A stretch of 64,000 nucleotides of DNA from positions 1 through 64,000 of the forward strand of contig PHBC01000002.1 of NCBI GenBank assembly GCA_002840505.1, written 5' to 3'. A program made the position numbers and the translations under genes. Below, piece by piece: positions 35,456 through 44,821 of this stretch (position 1 is its first letter; each line of letters begins with the position of its first letter). Source of the stretch: Deltaproteobacteria bacterium HGW-Deltaproteobacteria-2 (lineage in GTDB: Bacteria; Desulfobacterota; Syntrophia; Syntrophales; Smithellaceae). The notes below the pieces were generated by a model. The model ran no database searches, had not been told where the DNA came from, and saw only the letters and a list, made by a program, of their open reading frames with translations.

Positions 35456-35786
35456 TTTATTCTTCGCCTTATTGTTTCACAGGGCTTGCTTGGGATTTGT
35501 ACCCGTGATTTTGTAGCAATTAAGTCAGAAAGAATAATTTGTCAAGAAATAAGGCAAAGAGGGACTGTTGACCGGGAGCGCATTCCCGCAGGGAGGCGCA
35601 ATTATGATTTGACACCTTCCTTGCCGGAAAAAGCCGCAGGCTTTACAAAACGCTCATCTGTCCCGATAAAATCGGGATTGCGCTGCAAACCGCACCGCTC
35701 AACGTATATCAACATACGCCTCACGGTTCGTTTTTTGCGCGCCTTGCATCTGAACATTTTTGAACAGCCCTAATTATTTGACAATC
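35456..35786. other. Repeat-containing intergenic region (nadA / mltD-like)
   Basis: No gene is present. From 35567 to 35600 a short GC-rich motif (GACCGGGAG, then GCAT, then CCCG) recurs near 53556-53590. From 35647 to 35767 there is one copy of a dispersed ~125-bp repeat. Confidence 0.6.
35647..35767 (+). repeat. Dispersed ~125-bp element, copy 1 (left end lost)
   Basis: From AAAACGCTCATCTG to TTTTTGAACAG it matches 57686-57810 closely (shared CGCTGCAAACCGCACCGCTC and GCGCGCCTTGCATCTGAACA). Where the other copy reads CCGCGT, this one carries a small hairpin insertion, TCCCGATAAAATCGGGAT (35661-35678). The left terminal repeat is not preserved. Confidence 0.8.
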
Positions 35787-36959
35787 CTAGGGAAGCTGCA
35801 AAACAGGATTCTCTGTCTCATCTTTAACGGCATTATTAGTTTCTTCTTTGGGTTTTGCATCAGAGAAAATAAAAAGTTTATCGCCGGATGAAATGCTTTT
35901 TGCGCTGGAGATATCGTTCCAGTTCATAATTGCTTTAACAGATACATTAAAACGTTTGGCAATAGAAGATAGGTTTTCGCCTTTTTTGACTGTGTAAACA
36001 GATTTTACTTTTTCATTATTCCATTGTTTCAGGAGATTTTCATATCTCTCGGAAAATCCGGAGGCAGCGCCCTTTGGTATAAAAAGATTGTGTTTGCCAA
36101 TCGCTAAATAATAATTTTTGACATGAGGATTAAGGTCCTTTATTTCTTTAAAATAAGTATTTGCTGCCTGAGCAATTATATGCAGCGGCACAGGTTGATT
36201 TACGTTTATTTCTACACGATCGAACTGCACAGGTTTGTAGAGATCATCTTCATTTAAATGGAATCCATATTTCTCCGGATTTGATATAATTAGCTTTGCT
36301 GCCAGAATTTTAAAAACGTATCGTTGAGTTTCCTGATTCAAATAAAGGTGATAGTAGTTGTTCACTTTTTGCATCAGCATTTCTGTTCTCAGACCGTCTT
36401 CTCCCATATTGTAAGCGGCTGCGGCAAGTGTCCATGAACCGAAAAGCGAGTAAAGTTCTTTCAAATAAGTAATAGCTGCTTGTGTAGAAGTGAATAAGTT
36501 GCGGCGTTCGTCCGTATCTTTGTTTATTGTCATGCCATATCTGGAACCGGTACTTTCAATAAACTGCCAGAATCCGGCTGCGCCTTTACCTGACGTCGCC
36601 GATGATTTCAGATGACTCTCGGCAATAACAATATATTTCAAATCATCAGGGAGGGAACTGTCCTTCAATACTTTTTCAATATGAGGGAAATAACGATTGG
36701 CTCGTTTCAGCCACAAAATAACATCATCGCTATTACTTAGCGATACAAGCAATTCTCTCTCCAGTCTTTCTTTTACGTCAGTTTCGTTTAAAGGTACGAG
36801 CTCGTTGCAAAAGACAAGAGGCTCTTTGAATTTAAGCGCTTCAATGAGCCATTGTCCGGAGGATTGCTGCCATCCGGTTTGTGCTTCTGCTGTAATTACA
36901 ACGCTGGTTATTATTGTAACTATAAGAATTAATCTGATTAATTGATACAAATATTTCAA
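35787..36959 (-). CDS. mltD: Membrane-bound lytic murein transglycosylase with LysM domain
   Basis: The 390-residue precursor has a Sec signal peptide (about 1-26). The SLT domain at about 95-215 has the catalytic Glu in YIVIAESHLKSSATS (near 115) and GAAGFWQFIESTGSRYGM, then AYNMGEDGL. A C-terminal LysM repeat, VKKGENLSSIAKRFNVSV (about 322-365), binds peptidoglycan. It cleaves glycan strands to 1,6-anhydro products, as MltD does. There is one LysM rather than the two or more of E. coli MltD. It appears to start with TTG 36959, since GGGAG lies at good distance and no ATG is close. Confidence 0.9.
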   Translation of the reverse strand: MKYLYQLIRLILIVTIITSVVITAEAQTGWQQSSGQWLIEALKFKEPLVFCNELVPLNETDVKERLERELLVSLSNSDDVILWLKRANRYFPHIEKVLKDSSLPDDLKYIVIAESHLKSSATSGKGAAGFWQFIESTGSRYGMTINKDTDERRNLFTSTQAAITYLKELYSLFGSWTLAAAAYNMGEDGLRTEMLMQKVNNYYHLYLNQETQRYVFKILAAKLIISNPEKYGFHLNEDDLYKPVQFDRVEINVNQPVPLHIIAQAANTYFKEIKDLNPHVKNYYLAIGKHNLFIPKGAASGFSERYENLLKQWNNEKVKSVYTVKKGENLSSIAKRFNVSVKAIMNWNDISSAKSISSGDKLFIFSDAKPKEETNNAVKDETENPVLQLP

Positions 36960-36992
36960 TGTGGCAACTCCCGTATTAATGATGTTACTTTT

Positions 36993-37086
36993 ACTCCGTT
37001 AGAAAGGAAGCCCCTCTATGTGGGCGGGGTAAAGAATATAGAACGAATGTGGTTTTTAAAGCCTCACCCAAACTTTCTAACGGAGT
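36993..37086. repeat. 94-bp element with 14-bp inverted repeats
   Basis: ACTCCGTTAGAAAG (36993-37006) is exactly inverted at 37073-37086. The region is between divergent genes, so the structure could be a small insertion or a large operator-like hairpin. An inner GC-rich pair, GCCCCTC and GGCGGGGT, adds to the fold. Confidence 0.45.
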
Positions 37087-37208
37087 TTACTAAGGCAAGA
37101 AGTGTTTGTCAAATCTTTATGTCAGTAAATATTTTTATGAAGATAAAGGTAATTAATTTAAAAAGGTTTATTCTTGCCAATGTTTTCTGTTGATGTTATA
37201 AAAAAAAT

Positions 37209-38750
37209 ATGAAGAACGTCATGGAATACAAGCCTAATTTATTATTCTTCCCCAAAGATATTAAAAAAATAAAAAGTTTGGGATTAGATTTAAACATTAT
37301 AGAAAAACAACTGGCTTTGTACAGGCATGGTTCAACATTTTTAAAATTAAAAAGGCCGTGCAATGTTAAGGATGGGATCTTATCCTTTAAGCCAGCGCAA
37401 ATAAAAAAACTTGTTTCTTTTTATGAGAAAGAATCGGGAAAATATAAGTTGATAAAATTTGTGCCGGCTTCCGGTGCCGCCAGTCGCATGTTTGCCGGAT
37501 GGTTTTCAGCTCTGGATGCGGGAGGATTTAGCTCTCCGGCAATCAATAAATCATTTTTGCTTACTCTGAAAAAGTATCCTTTTTATGATCTGATCAAACA
37601 AAATAAACGTGCTGCAAAATTCATTGAACAAAAAAATATCGGCAATTTACTTGATTATATTTTGACGAAACAAGGATTAAATTTTGGCTGGCTGCCTAAG
37701 GCGTTGATTCCTTTTCATCGTTATACCGCGGCAGAGATTCGTACAGCGTTGGAAGAACATTTATTTGAAGCTGCTCAATATGTCCGTAGTGCAGGAGATC
37801 TATGCCATTTGCATTTTACAATTTCTCAAGAACATAAAAATAATATTACTAAAAAAATAAAGGCTGTAAAGCCGAGGTATGAAAAACTTTGCCGGATAAA
37901 ATATAAAATAATGTCATCAGTTCAGTCGCCATCGACTAGTATGCTGGCAGTTGCTGAAAATAATATGCCGTTACGGGATGCCGCAGGTAATCTAATATTT
38001 CGACCGGGCGGCCATGGAGCTTTGCTTAAAAATTTACAGAATCTTGATGCTGATTTCATCTTCATAAAGAACATTGATAACGTTGTGCCGGAAAATAATT
38101 TAAAGAAAATTCTTCCCTATAAAAAAATGTTGGGAGGACTGGCCCTGCAGATTCAGCAGGAAATATTTGCATTTTTGCGTAAGATGGAAGATGAGGAAAT
38201 TGGTTCCGGACAAATTAATGAAATCAAAAATTATTGTTCCCGGAGGCTCAATATAACATTTCCCCGCAGTTTATCGAAGCAGTCATTGAAGAGTCAAAGA
38301 AACATCATATTTTCTTCATTGGATCGGCCACTACGTATCTGCGCGATAGTGAGAAATGAAGGTGAGCCGGGTGGCGCTCCGTTCTGGGTTGAAGAACGCG
38401 ATGGCAATCAAACTTTGCAGATTGTTGAAAGCGGGCATGTGGATAAAAGTAATAGTAAGCAGGTGACCATCTGGTCCACCGCACAATATTTCAATCCGGT
38501 GGATATGGTCTGCTGCACGAAAAATTATAAAGGAAAGAAATTCAATCTGGATAATTATGTAAATAATGATGCTTATTTAATTACCATTAAGAATGAAAAG
38601 GGGCGCTCTCTTAAAGCTCTGGAATTACCAGGTCTCTGGAATGGTGCCATGGCTTACTGGAATACTGTTTTTGTGGAACTTCCCATAATAGTCTTCAATC
38701 CGGTGAAAACAGTTAATGATCTTCTACGTCCAGAACATTTAATCAAATAA
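37209..38750 (+). CDS. DUF4301 family protein
   Basis: This 513-residue protein is recognised by the family blocks FVPASGAASRMFAGWF (about 83-98), RPGGHGALLKNLQNLDADF (about 263-281) and FIKNIDNVVP. The layout of a G-rich loop followed by a later GHG and acidic strand resembles nucleotide-sugar pyrophosphorylases (UTP-glucose-1-phosphate uridylyltransferase-like fold). The enzymatic activity of DUF4301 is not established. The protein is very Lys- and Asn-rich, and its codons are AT-rich, unlike the beta-oxidation block. The start at 37209 has no clear ribosome site; ATG 37221 is an alternative. Confidence 0.85.
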   Translation: MKNVMEYKPNLLFFPKDIKKIKSLGLDLNIIEKQLALYRHGSTFLKLKRPCNVKDGILSFKPAQIKKLVSFYEKESGKYKLIKFVPASGAASRMFAGWFSALDAGGFSSPAINKSFLLTLKKYPFYDLIKQNKRAAKFIEQKNIGNLLDYILTKQGLNFGWLPKALIPFHRYTAAEIRTALEEHLFEAAQYVRSAGDLCHLHFTISQEHKNNITKKIKAVKPRYEKLCRIKYKIMSSVQSPSTSMLAVAENNMPLRDAAGNLIFRPGGHGALLKNLQNLDADFIFIKNIDNVVPENNLKKILPYKKMLGGLALQIQQEIFAFLRKMEDEEIGSGQINEIKNYCSRRLNITFPRSLSKQSLKSQRNIIFSSLDRPLRICAIVRNEGEPGGAPFWVEERDGNQTLQIVESGHVDKSNSKQVTIWSTAQYFNPVDMVCCTKNYKGKKFNLDNYVNNDAYLITIKNEKGRSLKALELPGLWNGAMAYWNTVFVELPIIVFNPVKTVNDLLRPEHLIK

Positions 38751-38806
38751 ATTGTTCTAATCTTCTAATCTTCCAAACTTCTAAACCGTCTAATCTTCAT
38801 CTTTAT

Positions 38807-39778
38807 TTATATAACCCATCTTTCGCAATCTTCTCTTACCGCCGCTTTGGCCTTTATGGTATTTGATAAATTCTTGTGTTGATAAATTACATTTGTTTCG
38901 CGATCAGAGGGAGCATCACTATAGCGAACGCAGAGTGCGGCGGCAAGAGGAAGCAGGGTAATGATTCCGTGAGGTATTACGACGTGGGGTCCGGGAAAGT
39001 CGGCAATAAACAAAACAATATCATCATCAGTCGAAAGTTTACGCAAGTTTTCATTATCTGAATTATTGCGGCCGACAATAATTTTACCCTGGTCGTCTGC
39101 GCGAAAATGACGTCCGTATTTTAACAAGTGTAGATCATGAATATCATGGTTTTCCTGATGAGAAAATAAATCGTGCAGACGGCGCGTGAACATGGGATCA
39201 GTAAGCAGGCATCCTCCGGCAGGCGGTGCATAATCTGCAATCCCGAAATCGGCAGCTAATTTTATTTGACATTTGCGGCCGCGTCCCTGAATAGCAAGTA
39301 ATTGAGATCGATCAATTATTTTATCTCTTTCCGCTTTGATCGGGTCAAGAAGCTGGGCGCTCAACGGACGTAAAATGTAATCCGAATAGCCTGAATTTTT
39401 GGCTACAATATAAAGAGATTGTTTGTTTTGTGACATTGGACGTTGACCGAGAACCTCTCCTGTAATAATAAAATCAAAACCGGTATTTTTCATTCTTTCC
39501 CCGGCTATTTGAAGCATAAGTGTATGACAATCAATGCAGGGATTCATGTTTTTACCATAGCCATAGCGCGGAGATTTAAGCATCTTAAGATGTGGAGTTG
39601 TAATATCTTCAACAACCAGAGGTAGATTTAATACACTTGCGGCGTAACATGCTTTTTGAGCGTCAAAAAAAGGGGTTGTAAATGTCAGACCAAGAACGTC
39701 AATCTTGAGCCTGCGGATTAGCTCAGCAGCCAGCATGCTGTCTAATCCGCCGGAGAAAAGGGCAATAGCTTTAACCAT
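38807..39778 (-). CDS. PP-loop ATPase, tRNA thiolation enzyme-like (MnmA/ThiI family)
   Basis: The protein has 323 residues from ATG 39778, chosen for GAAAGGTTG upstream and because the PP-loop motif starts at once (MVKAIALFSGGLDSMLAA). Further signs are NPCIDCHTLMLQIA (a C-x2-C pair near 80) and GQRPMSQNKQSL. GGCLLTDP (near 210) may supply a catalytic Cys. The Cys pair recalls MnmA-like enzymes and the 4-thiouridine synthase-like enzymes of anaerobes. It probably uses ATP to activate a tRNA uridine for sulfur insertion; a persulfide from NifS (31890) is a plausible sulfur source. No THUMP domain is present, unlike classical ThiI. Confidence 0.82.
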   Translation of the reverse strand: MVKAIALFSGGLDSMLAAELIRRLKIDVLGLTFTTPFFDAQKACYAASVLNLPLVVEDITTPHLKMLKSPRYGYGKNMNPCIDCHTLMLQIAGERMKNTGFDFIITGEVLGQRPMSQNKQSLYIVAKNSGYSDYILRPLSAQLLDPIKAERDKIIDRSQLLAIQGRGRKCQIKLAADFGIADYAPPAGGCLLTDPMFTRRLHDLFSHQENHDIHDLHLLKYGRHFRADDQGKIIVGRNNSDNENLRKLSTDDDIVLFIADFPGPHVVIPHGIITLLPLAAALCVRYSDAPSDRETNVIYQHKNLSNTIKAKAAVREDCERWVI

Positions 39779-39952
39779 AAACAACCTTTCAAAAACAATT
39801 GTATAAATATTAAAATATAAAGAAAATAGGTGGCAGTAACGAAGGAGGAAATACAAAATGGAAACAAATTCCGGGTATATTATTTAATATACTTGCTATG
39901 CGGACAGCCTCATAATCTGAATGGTCGCTCGCGTGATGCATTTGCGGTACCA

Positions 39953-41476
39953 TTAGTATTTGGCTATGTTAGCGGACCATACCTCCTGCAGCAGACCTCT
40001 TAATTCTTGATCAAAATCAAAATCAATAACGTACAAATCTTTACCTGTTTTAATCATGGTGCCGTTAAAGTTCAGGGCATAAGGTGCCTGTTTCTTCTCC
40101 GGTCCGGAAAATGTAAAATTACCGGAAATAAAGGGAATATTGAGACCGTGTAAAACCTTTACCATTATGTCTTCCGGAGAATCGTTGTCTTTAACGAAGA
40201 TAATTTCGTTGCCTGCTTGTTTCAGAGAATTTACGAATTGCGGAGACAGGCTTTGTGAATAGATAATATATTTCTTGCCTTCTTTTTTTATCAGAACATC
40301 GGCTTTAATCGATAAATTAAAGCCGTCTTTTACGGTATCGAACATTTGAATATCAACGTCTTTTTCGGCGCTAAATCCTAAATGGGAAACAAGTTCATAA
40401 GAAAAATCTCTGGCTGATATTGCAGAGAAGACCGGCACAGGCGGCAAAGAATAAACTTCTTCGGGTTTGTCGACAAGACCTGTTTCCGGAGAAATTTCAG
40501 TGATAATTAAACCGTTTTTCCGGGAATAGTTTTTAATTGACTTGGGCAACAGTAAATCATTTTCATTAATCAGACGCAATCCTTGCTTTAATGCTTTTGT
40601 CTTTTTGGGAAGAGTGCTGAAAATTACCCAATCGACCATTACTTCTACCGGCGGATATGCACCGATCATAAGAGGCTTTTCACTTTTAATCATAGAGTAA
40701 CTTTTGGTAGTATTAATAACTTTTTTCAGGATAGCGATTACGTCGTCATTCTTGTCCGTTTTAACTAAATAGTAGTTTGCCCAATTATCACTGATCATTT
40801 TTTTTAGATTATTATTGGCACGGTTCTCCAGATCAAGAAATACAGTTGTATTATCATCAAATTCAATTACAGGAATTTTAGAACAATCAATTGTCACCTG
40901 ACCGGTTTTAGAGAAGGGAAGAAAATAATTGCCCGTAGTGGTAATCGATCCATTCATTTGGGTGATGATTTGCTTAAGTACAGCGAAACCGACTTCCGGT
41001 GGCATAACTTTTTTCTCTTTTACTCCACCAATTTTTTCAGGTTGAGGTGGGGGGGCGGAGAGTTTTGAAAAATTCTGTTCAATATCTTTAGTTTTTGCAG
41101 TAGTTTTGGCTAAAACTGTTCTGCCGGGCAACTTTATAACTGTACCCGGTTGAATTTTATTAACATTTTTAATACGGGGGTTTAATGATTTAATAGTTCT
41201 AATTGTTTTAGGGATATCCGCTTCGGCGACTTTTAGTTCGCGGCGGATGATTTCCATTAACCCGTCACCCTTTTTTATTTTATAATACCTGACCTTGGCG
41301 GAAGGAATTATTTTAGCGGATATGGCTTTGGAAGTAATTTTTTTGCTTTTAACTACTTTTACTTCTGTCTTGTTGAGTGTTGCTTGTGATGTCTCTCCCG
41401 CAGCGTTTGCCGGTTGGTAAACAAGAATGGCTGAAATTGCAACCGTAATCAAGACTAAAGCGTATCGCTTAATCAT
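39953..41476 (-). CDS. LysM-domain exported protein, otherwise unassigned
   Basis: The protein has 507 residues from ATG 41476, behind GGGGGAAGACACTA; in-frame codons further upstream lie before this site. A Sec signal peptide spans about 1-26 (ending PANAAG). A LysM domain follows at about 64-120 (YYKIKKGDGLMEIIRREL ... IQPGTVIKLPG). The rest (about 150-507) is of alternating charged and hydrophobic strands without recognisable catalytic motifs. Two similar-looking blocks (FLDLENRANNNLKKMIS, and the later YVIDFDFDQELRGLL) may be repeats. A cell-wall-anchored envelope protein is the likely role. Confidence 0.75.
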   Translation of the reverse strand: MIKRYALVLITVAISAILVYQPANAAGETSQATLNKTEVKVVKSKKITSKAISAKIIPSAKVRYYKIKKGDGLMEIIRRELKVAEADIPKTIRTIKSLNPRIKNVNKIQPGTVIKLPGRTVLAKTTAKTKDIEQNFSKLSAPPPQPEKIGGVKEKKVMPPEVGFAVLKQIITQMNGSITTTGNYFLPFSKTGQVTIDCSKIPVIEFDDNTTVFLDLENRANNNLKKMISDNWANYYLVKTDKNDDVIAILKKVINTTKSYSMIKSEKPLMIGAYPPVEVMVDWVIFSTLPKKTKALKQGLRLINENDLLLPKSIKNYSRKNGLIITEISPETGLVDKPEEVYSLPPVPVFSAISARDFSYELVSHLGFSAEKDVDIQMFDTVKDGFNLSIKADVLIKKEGKKYIIYSQSLSPQFVNSLKQAGNEIIFVKDNDSPEDIMVKVLHGLNIPFISGNFTFSGPEKKQAPYALNFNGTMIKTGKDLYVIDFDFDQELRGLLQEVWSANIAKY

Positions 41477-41663
41477 TAGTGTCTTCCCCCTGTTTAAGAG
41501 AGTTAAAATATCAATTAGTTCGTGTTTAAATACTCCAATTGGCAAGAAAAGTCAACTTCTTATATGATGTAAGTGAAAAATATTATTAATTATCCGGTGG
41601 GCGTAAAGATTACATTTTATTTTAGGGAATGTTAGTCTGTCTGTTTTTTTAGTCTCTATGGTT

Positions 41664-42533
41664 TTAAATTACTTTTTTCATGGCCGCGATAGCTACTTCA
41701 ATTTGATCATCGGAAGGCTCTCTTGTTGTAATCTTTTGCAGTATTAGTCCAGGCCAACTCAGCAGTTGTACAAGTTTTGAATGGCTGTATTTACCGGTAA
41801 ACCGGATTGCTTCGTAAGAAATACCGGCAACAACAGGAAGGAGCAGGATTTTGTAGAGTACTCTGTGCAGGAAATCCGGACGTCCTAGTAGAGAAAAGAC
41901 TAATATGGAAACAATCATCACAAAAAGAATAAAGCTCGTTCCGCAACGGGGATGACGTGTAGAGAATCTTTTGACATTTTCCACGGTCAGTTCCTGACCA
42001 TGCTCCCAGGCAAATACAGTTTTATGTTCCGCTCCATGGTACATGTATGTCCGTCGCATATCTTTCATTAAGAGTGTGGCGGAAAGAAAACAAAGAAAAA
42101 TACCCAGTCGAACGCAACCTTCTAAAATATTCAGAAGAATTAAATTAGAAACGAAGATTTTAATTTTAGTAAAGAAAAATGCCGGTACGACAACAAAGAA
42201 AAAAATGGCCACAGTGAAACTGATAATAAAGGAAAGATACATTTCCCATCCTTTGGGTTTTTTTTCTTCTTCCGACAAGGCGACTTCTGCAGAAAACATA
42301 AGACACTTTATTCCAACAATCATCATTTCAAATAAAGTGATTGTCCCTCGGATAAACATCCATCCTAATATTTTATAGCGTTTGGTCAGGGGGATATATT
42401 CTCGTTCCTGAAAAACAATTTCTTTATCCGGTCTTCTTACTGCTGCTGCAATTCTGTTGCCGTGACGCATCATAACGCCTTCGATAAGCGCTTGTCCACC
42501 GGCTATGTCTTCAGATTTTGGTTTGTCTGTCAT
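41664..42533 (-). CDS. DUF1385 (YqhQ-like) membrane protein
   Basis: The 289-residue protein begins with the family hallmark AGGQALIEGVMMRHGNRIAAAVR (starting near residue 12), has YHGAEHKTVFAWEHG (about 169) and STRHPRCGTSFILFV (about 196), and shows about four membrane segments. The conserved His, Glu and Cys-rich motifs suggest metal or small-molecule binding. It stands alone here, whereas in many genomes it sits before prfA or rpmE. Function is unknown. Confidence 0.9.
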   Translation of the reverse strand: MTDKPKSEDIAGGQALIEGVMMRHGNRIAAAVRRPDKEIVFQEREYIPLTKRYKILGWMFIRGTITLFEMMIVGIKCLMFSAEVALSEEEKKPKGWEMYLSFIISFTVAIFFFVVVPAFFFTKIKIFVSNLILLNILEGCVRLGIFLCFLSATLLMKDMRRTYMYHGAEHKTVFAWEHGQELTVENVKRFSTRHPRCGTSFILFVMIVSILVFSLLGRPDFLHRVLYKILLLPVVAGISYEAIRFTGKYSHSKLVQLLSWPGLILQKITTREPSDDQIEVAIAAMKKVI

Positions 42534-42763
42534 ATAATATCATCCATTTTTTATTAATTTCGTTATATACGCACAAAGCAGATTGTCCTTCGGGACGAAA
42601 TTTGAGTCAAATGGTCAAATGCTTGTTCGTAATAAAATCTGTTGTAGTGATTTATAGTATTTAATGATTAGTGTCAAATTATGATTTTAAATTCGTTGTT
42701 GCAAGATAAGTGTCCAATGATATAATGCCCAAAATTTGTAGAAATGTATTTAGGGTGATTAAA

Positions 42764-42982
42764 ATGAGTTCAACAGATTTGTTTATAAAAGAATATCAGG
42801 ATCGTTTTGAAAAAAAGATAAGGGAAAATGAAATTTCCTCTCTGGAACACTGGAAAGCACAATTGGACAAAATTATCGCGACGCGGCAGGATAGTGTTGC
42901 TTCGACGCAGTCGCAAATCACAAAAATATCAGAGATGATGGCTAATAGAATCAAAATTTTAAAAAAGGGACAAAATGGATAA
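42764..42982 (+). CDS. Small coiled-coil protein of unknown function
   Basis: This protein has 72 residues from ATG 42764, which is preceded by TAGGGTGATTAAA; a longer frame starting at GTG 42710 has no ribosome site. It is nearly all charged helix (EYQDRFEKKIRENEISSLEHWKAQ), a likely coiled coil. It overlaps the next gene (HD domain) by 8 bases, so the two are translated together and may act together. I do not recognise the family. Confidence 0.7.
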   Translation: MSSTDLFIKEYQDRFEKKIRENEISSLEHWKAQLDKIIATRQDSVASTQSQITKISEMMANRIKILKKGQNG

Positions 42983-43550
42983 TATAGCCAATTTTTTATT
43001 TGAAGTCGGAATGCTCAGCAGAACGCCGCGCAGTGGTTATCAGTTTCTGGGCAGCGGCACGGAATCGGTAGCCGAACATATTTTGCGTACAGTGTTTGTC
43101 GGTTATACTCTTTGTAAAATGGATGATTCACTCGATGAATCTCGTGTTTTAAAAATGTGCATTCTTCACGATTTACCGGAGGCACGCACCGGTGATATGA
43201 ACTATGTCAATAAAAAATATGTGGATGTGGATGAAGACAAAGCAGTTAAAGAATTAACGGAAGGTCTTGTTTTCGGCGAAGATATCCGGTCGGCGATCGA
43301 AGAGTTCAATGCGAAAGAGACAAAGGAATCCTTGATTGCCCGTGATGCCGATCAGATTGCTCTTATTTTACAATTAAAAGAATGCGGTGACCTGGGGAAT
43401 AAATATTCGGAAGAGTGGATAAACTATGCCCTACAGAGATTAACTACCGAAAACGGGAAAAAGCTTTCCGAAAGAATTATAAAAACAGATTCCTCGCACT
43501 GGTGGTTTAAAGAAAAAGGATCCTGGTGGATTAACGGAAAGAATGGTTAG
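42975..43550 (+). CDS. HD-domain phosphohydrolase, YfbR/HDDC2-like 5'-nucleotidase
   Basis: The 191-residue protein has the HD metal site: His in SVAEHILRT (near 36), HD in CILHDLPEARTGD (near 70), and the late Asp in ARDADQIALILQ (near 124). LARTPRSGY-like N-terminus (LSRTPRSGYQFLG) and spacing match 5'-deoxynucleotidase YfbR/HDDC2. It probably dephosphorylates deoxynucleoside monophosphates. The C-terminal SHWWFKEKGSWWINGK is a distinctive aromatic tail. It follows and overlaps the small coiled-coil gene. Confidence 0.85.
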   Translation: MDNIANFLFEVGMLSRTPRSGYQFLGSGTESVAEHILRTVFVGYTLCKMDDSLDESRVLKMCILHDLPEARTGDMNYVNKKYVDVDEDKAVKELTEGLVFGEDIRSAIEEFNAKETKESLIARDADQIALILQLKECGDLGNKYSEEWINYALQRLTTENGKKLSERIIKTDSSHWWFKEKGSWWINGKNG

Positions 43551-43580
43551 ACGTTCATCGATTGTTGCGAGGGAGCAAGT

Positions 43581-44018
43581 GTGATTAATAAAAAACTTAT
43601 TTTCCCGTTTATTTTTGTTATTCTTCTAAATCTTTTTTCTTGTGCCAATCAATTCGGTACAACGCTGATATTAAAACCGGATGAATACACTCATGTTTAT
43701 GAGGCGAAAGAAAAATTCGTTCTTAGAGCCATTGCTGGTTTGCTAAAAGAAAAGAATATGGGCTGCAATGTCTCAATAGATAATCAGAAACACCGTGTCG
43801 ATTCTGATTATGTGATTTCGGGTGATTGGCGAACAAAAACCATAGCTAATGTCAAACAAAAAAATTGGAAAGAATGCGAAGTGATCCTTGTCGTGACGAC
43901 GGAGAGAAAGACAGAAACAGGATGGGAAGTACGACGTCTTTTACAAAAAGAGCAATATGAAACTATTTTTAGAGTAATCGAGCTGAAAATTTACGAAGAG
44001 ATGTCCATGATCGAGTAA
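43581..44018 (+). CDS. Small lipoprotein of unknown function
   Basis: The 145-residue precursor starts with GTG 43581 behind GAGGGAGCAAGT. A signal sequence (about 1-20) ends in the lipobox LFSC. The mature part is a mixed alpha/beta domain with CNVSIDNQKHRVDSDYV and a WRTK/VKQKNWKECEVILVV region. No known family was recognised. It lies 30 bases after the HD-domain gene on the same strand and may be cotranscribed with it. Confidence 0.65.
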   Translation: MINKKLIFPFIFVILLNLFSCANQFGTTLILKPDEYTHVYEAKEKFVLRAIAGLLKEKNMGCNVSIDNQKHRVDSDYVISGDWRTKTIANVKQKNWKECEVILVVTTERKTETGWEVRRLLQKEQYETIFRVIELKIYEEMSMIE

Positions 44019-44151
44019 GAAGAATATTATCGGAAGAAGATAGCATGGGAACGAAGAAAAAAATATCCGCAATGTTGGAAGAGTACAAAAAATCAGTGTA
44101 TTTAAAAGTTACAGTAAAACTATAATCATTCAACAATAGGAGGCATTGATT

Positions 44152-44547
44152 ATGGGTATGATGAAAGAATTTAAGGAATTTGCGGTAAAAGGAAATGTTG
44201 TTGATATGGCTGTAGGTATTATTATTGGAGCCGCTTTTGGTAAAATCGTTTCATCATTTGTCGGTGATGTGATTATGCCTCCAATCGGAGTACTTTTGGG
44301 TGGCGTAGATTTTTCTAAGTTGGCGTTTACTGTCAAGGAAGCTGTGGGAGCAGTTCCAGCTGTAGTCATTGGCTATGGAAAGTTCATCCAGACACTTTTA
44401 GATTTTACAATCATTGCATTTGCTATTTTTATCGCCATCAAAGCAATAAATTCTCTTAAACGAAAAGAGGAAGCCGCACCGGCAGAACCATCGGCTCAGG
44501 AAAAATTACTTGTTGAAATACGTGATTTACTGAAAGAGCGTAAGTAA
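44152..44547 (+). CDS. mscL: Large-conductance mechanosensitive channel MscL
   Basis: The 131-residue protein fits MscL. It shows [29 protein letters not shown] (cited in parts: [19 protein letters not shown]), the pore-lining first helix, then a periplasmic loop, a second helix ([19 protein letters not shown]) and a C-terminal charged bundle ending [10 protein letters not shown]. Five subunits form the channel that opens under membrane tension and saves the cell on hypo-osmotic shock. ATG 44152 follows TAGGAGGCATTGAT. Confidence 0.97.
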   Translation: MGMMKEFKEFAVKGNVVDMAVGIIIGAAFGKIVSSFVGDVIMPPIGVLLGGVDFSKLAFTVKEAVGAVPAVVIGYGKFIQTLLDFTIIAFAIFIAIKAINSLKRKEEAAPAEPSAQEKLLVEIRDLLKERK

Positions 44548-44635
44548 ATCATAAACAGACACGAATAAATGACACCCCGTAGCCAGCTTTTTAATTACCT
44601 GACTGCGGGGTTCATTGTCTGTAATTTGATAAATT

Positions 44636-44821
44636 TTATTTTGTGCTATTGCTTTCGCGAAAGAATTTAGTTAGAAAATCCGTATCTTTTGGCGATAAAT
44701 CAAATTTAAAAACTGCTTTTTCCACGAGTTTTTGTAAAGACTGATTTCCGTCTTCTAAATTTGCTGATACCCATTTAATCGCTTTTTGCACATTTTCAGA
44801 TTCCGGCATAATGGTGGCCAT
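44636..44821 (-). CDS. Small hypothetical protein, 61 residues
   Basis: ATG at 44821 is preceded by AAGGAGAATACTTTT, a very good ribosome site, so it is likely a real gene. The product is acidic-basic mixed and helical (VQKAIKWVSANLEDGNQSLQKLVEKA), with FDLSPKDTDFL and FFRESN near the C-terminus. No membrane segment or Cys is present. I do not recognise the family, though similar short proteins are common in Deltaproteobacteria. Confidence 0.7.
   Translation of the reverse strand: MATIMPESENVQKAIKWVSANLEDGNQSLQKLVEKAVFKFDLSPKDTDFLTKFFRESNSTK

Noticed and set aside
44045-44125. 26-codon frame (MGTKKKISAMLEEYKK) before mscL
   Set aside because: Too short and without support other than a weak purine-rich stretch; it could be a remnant.
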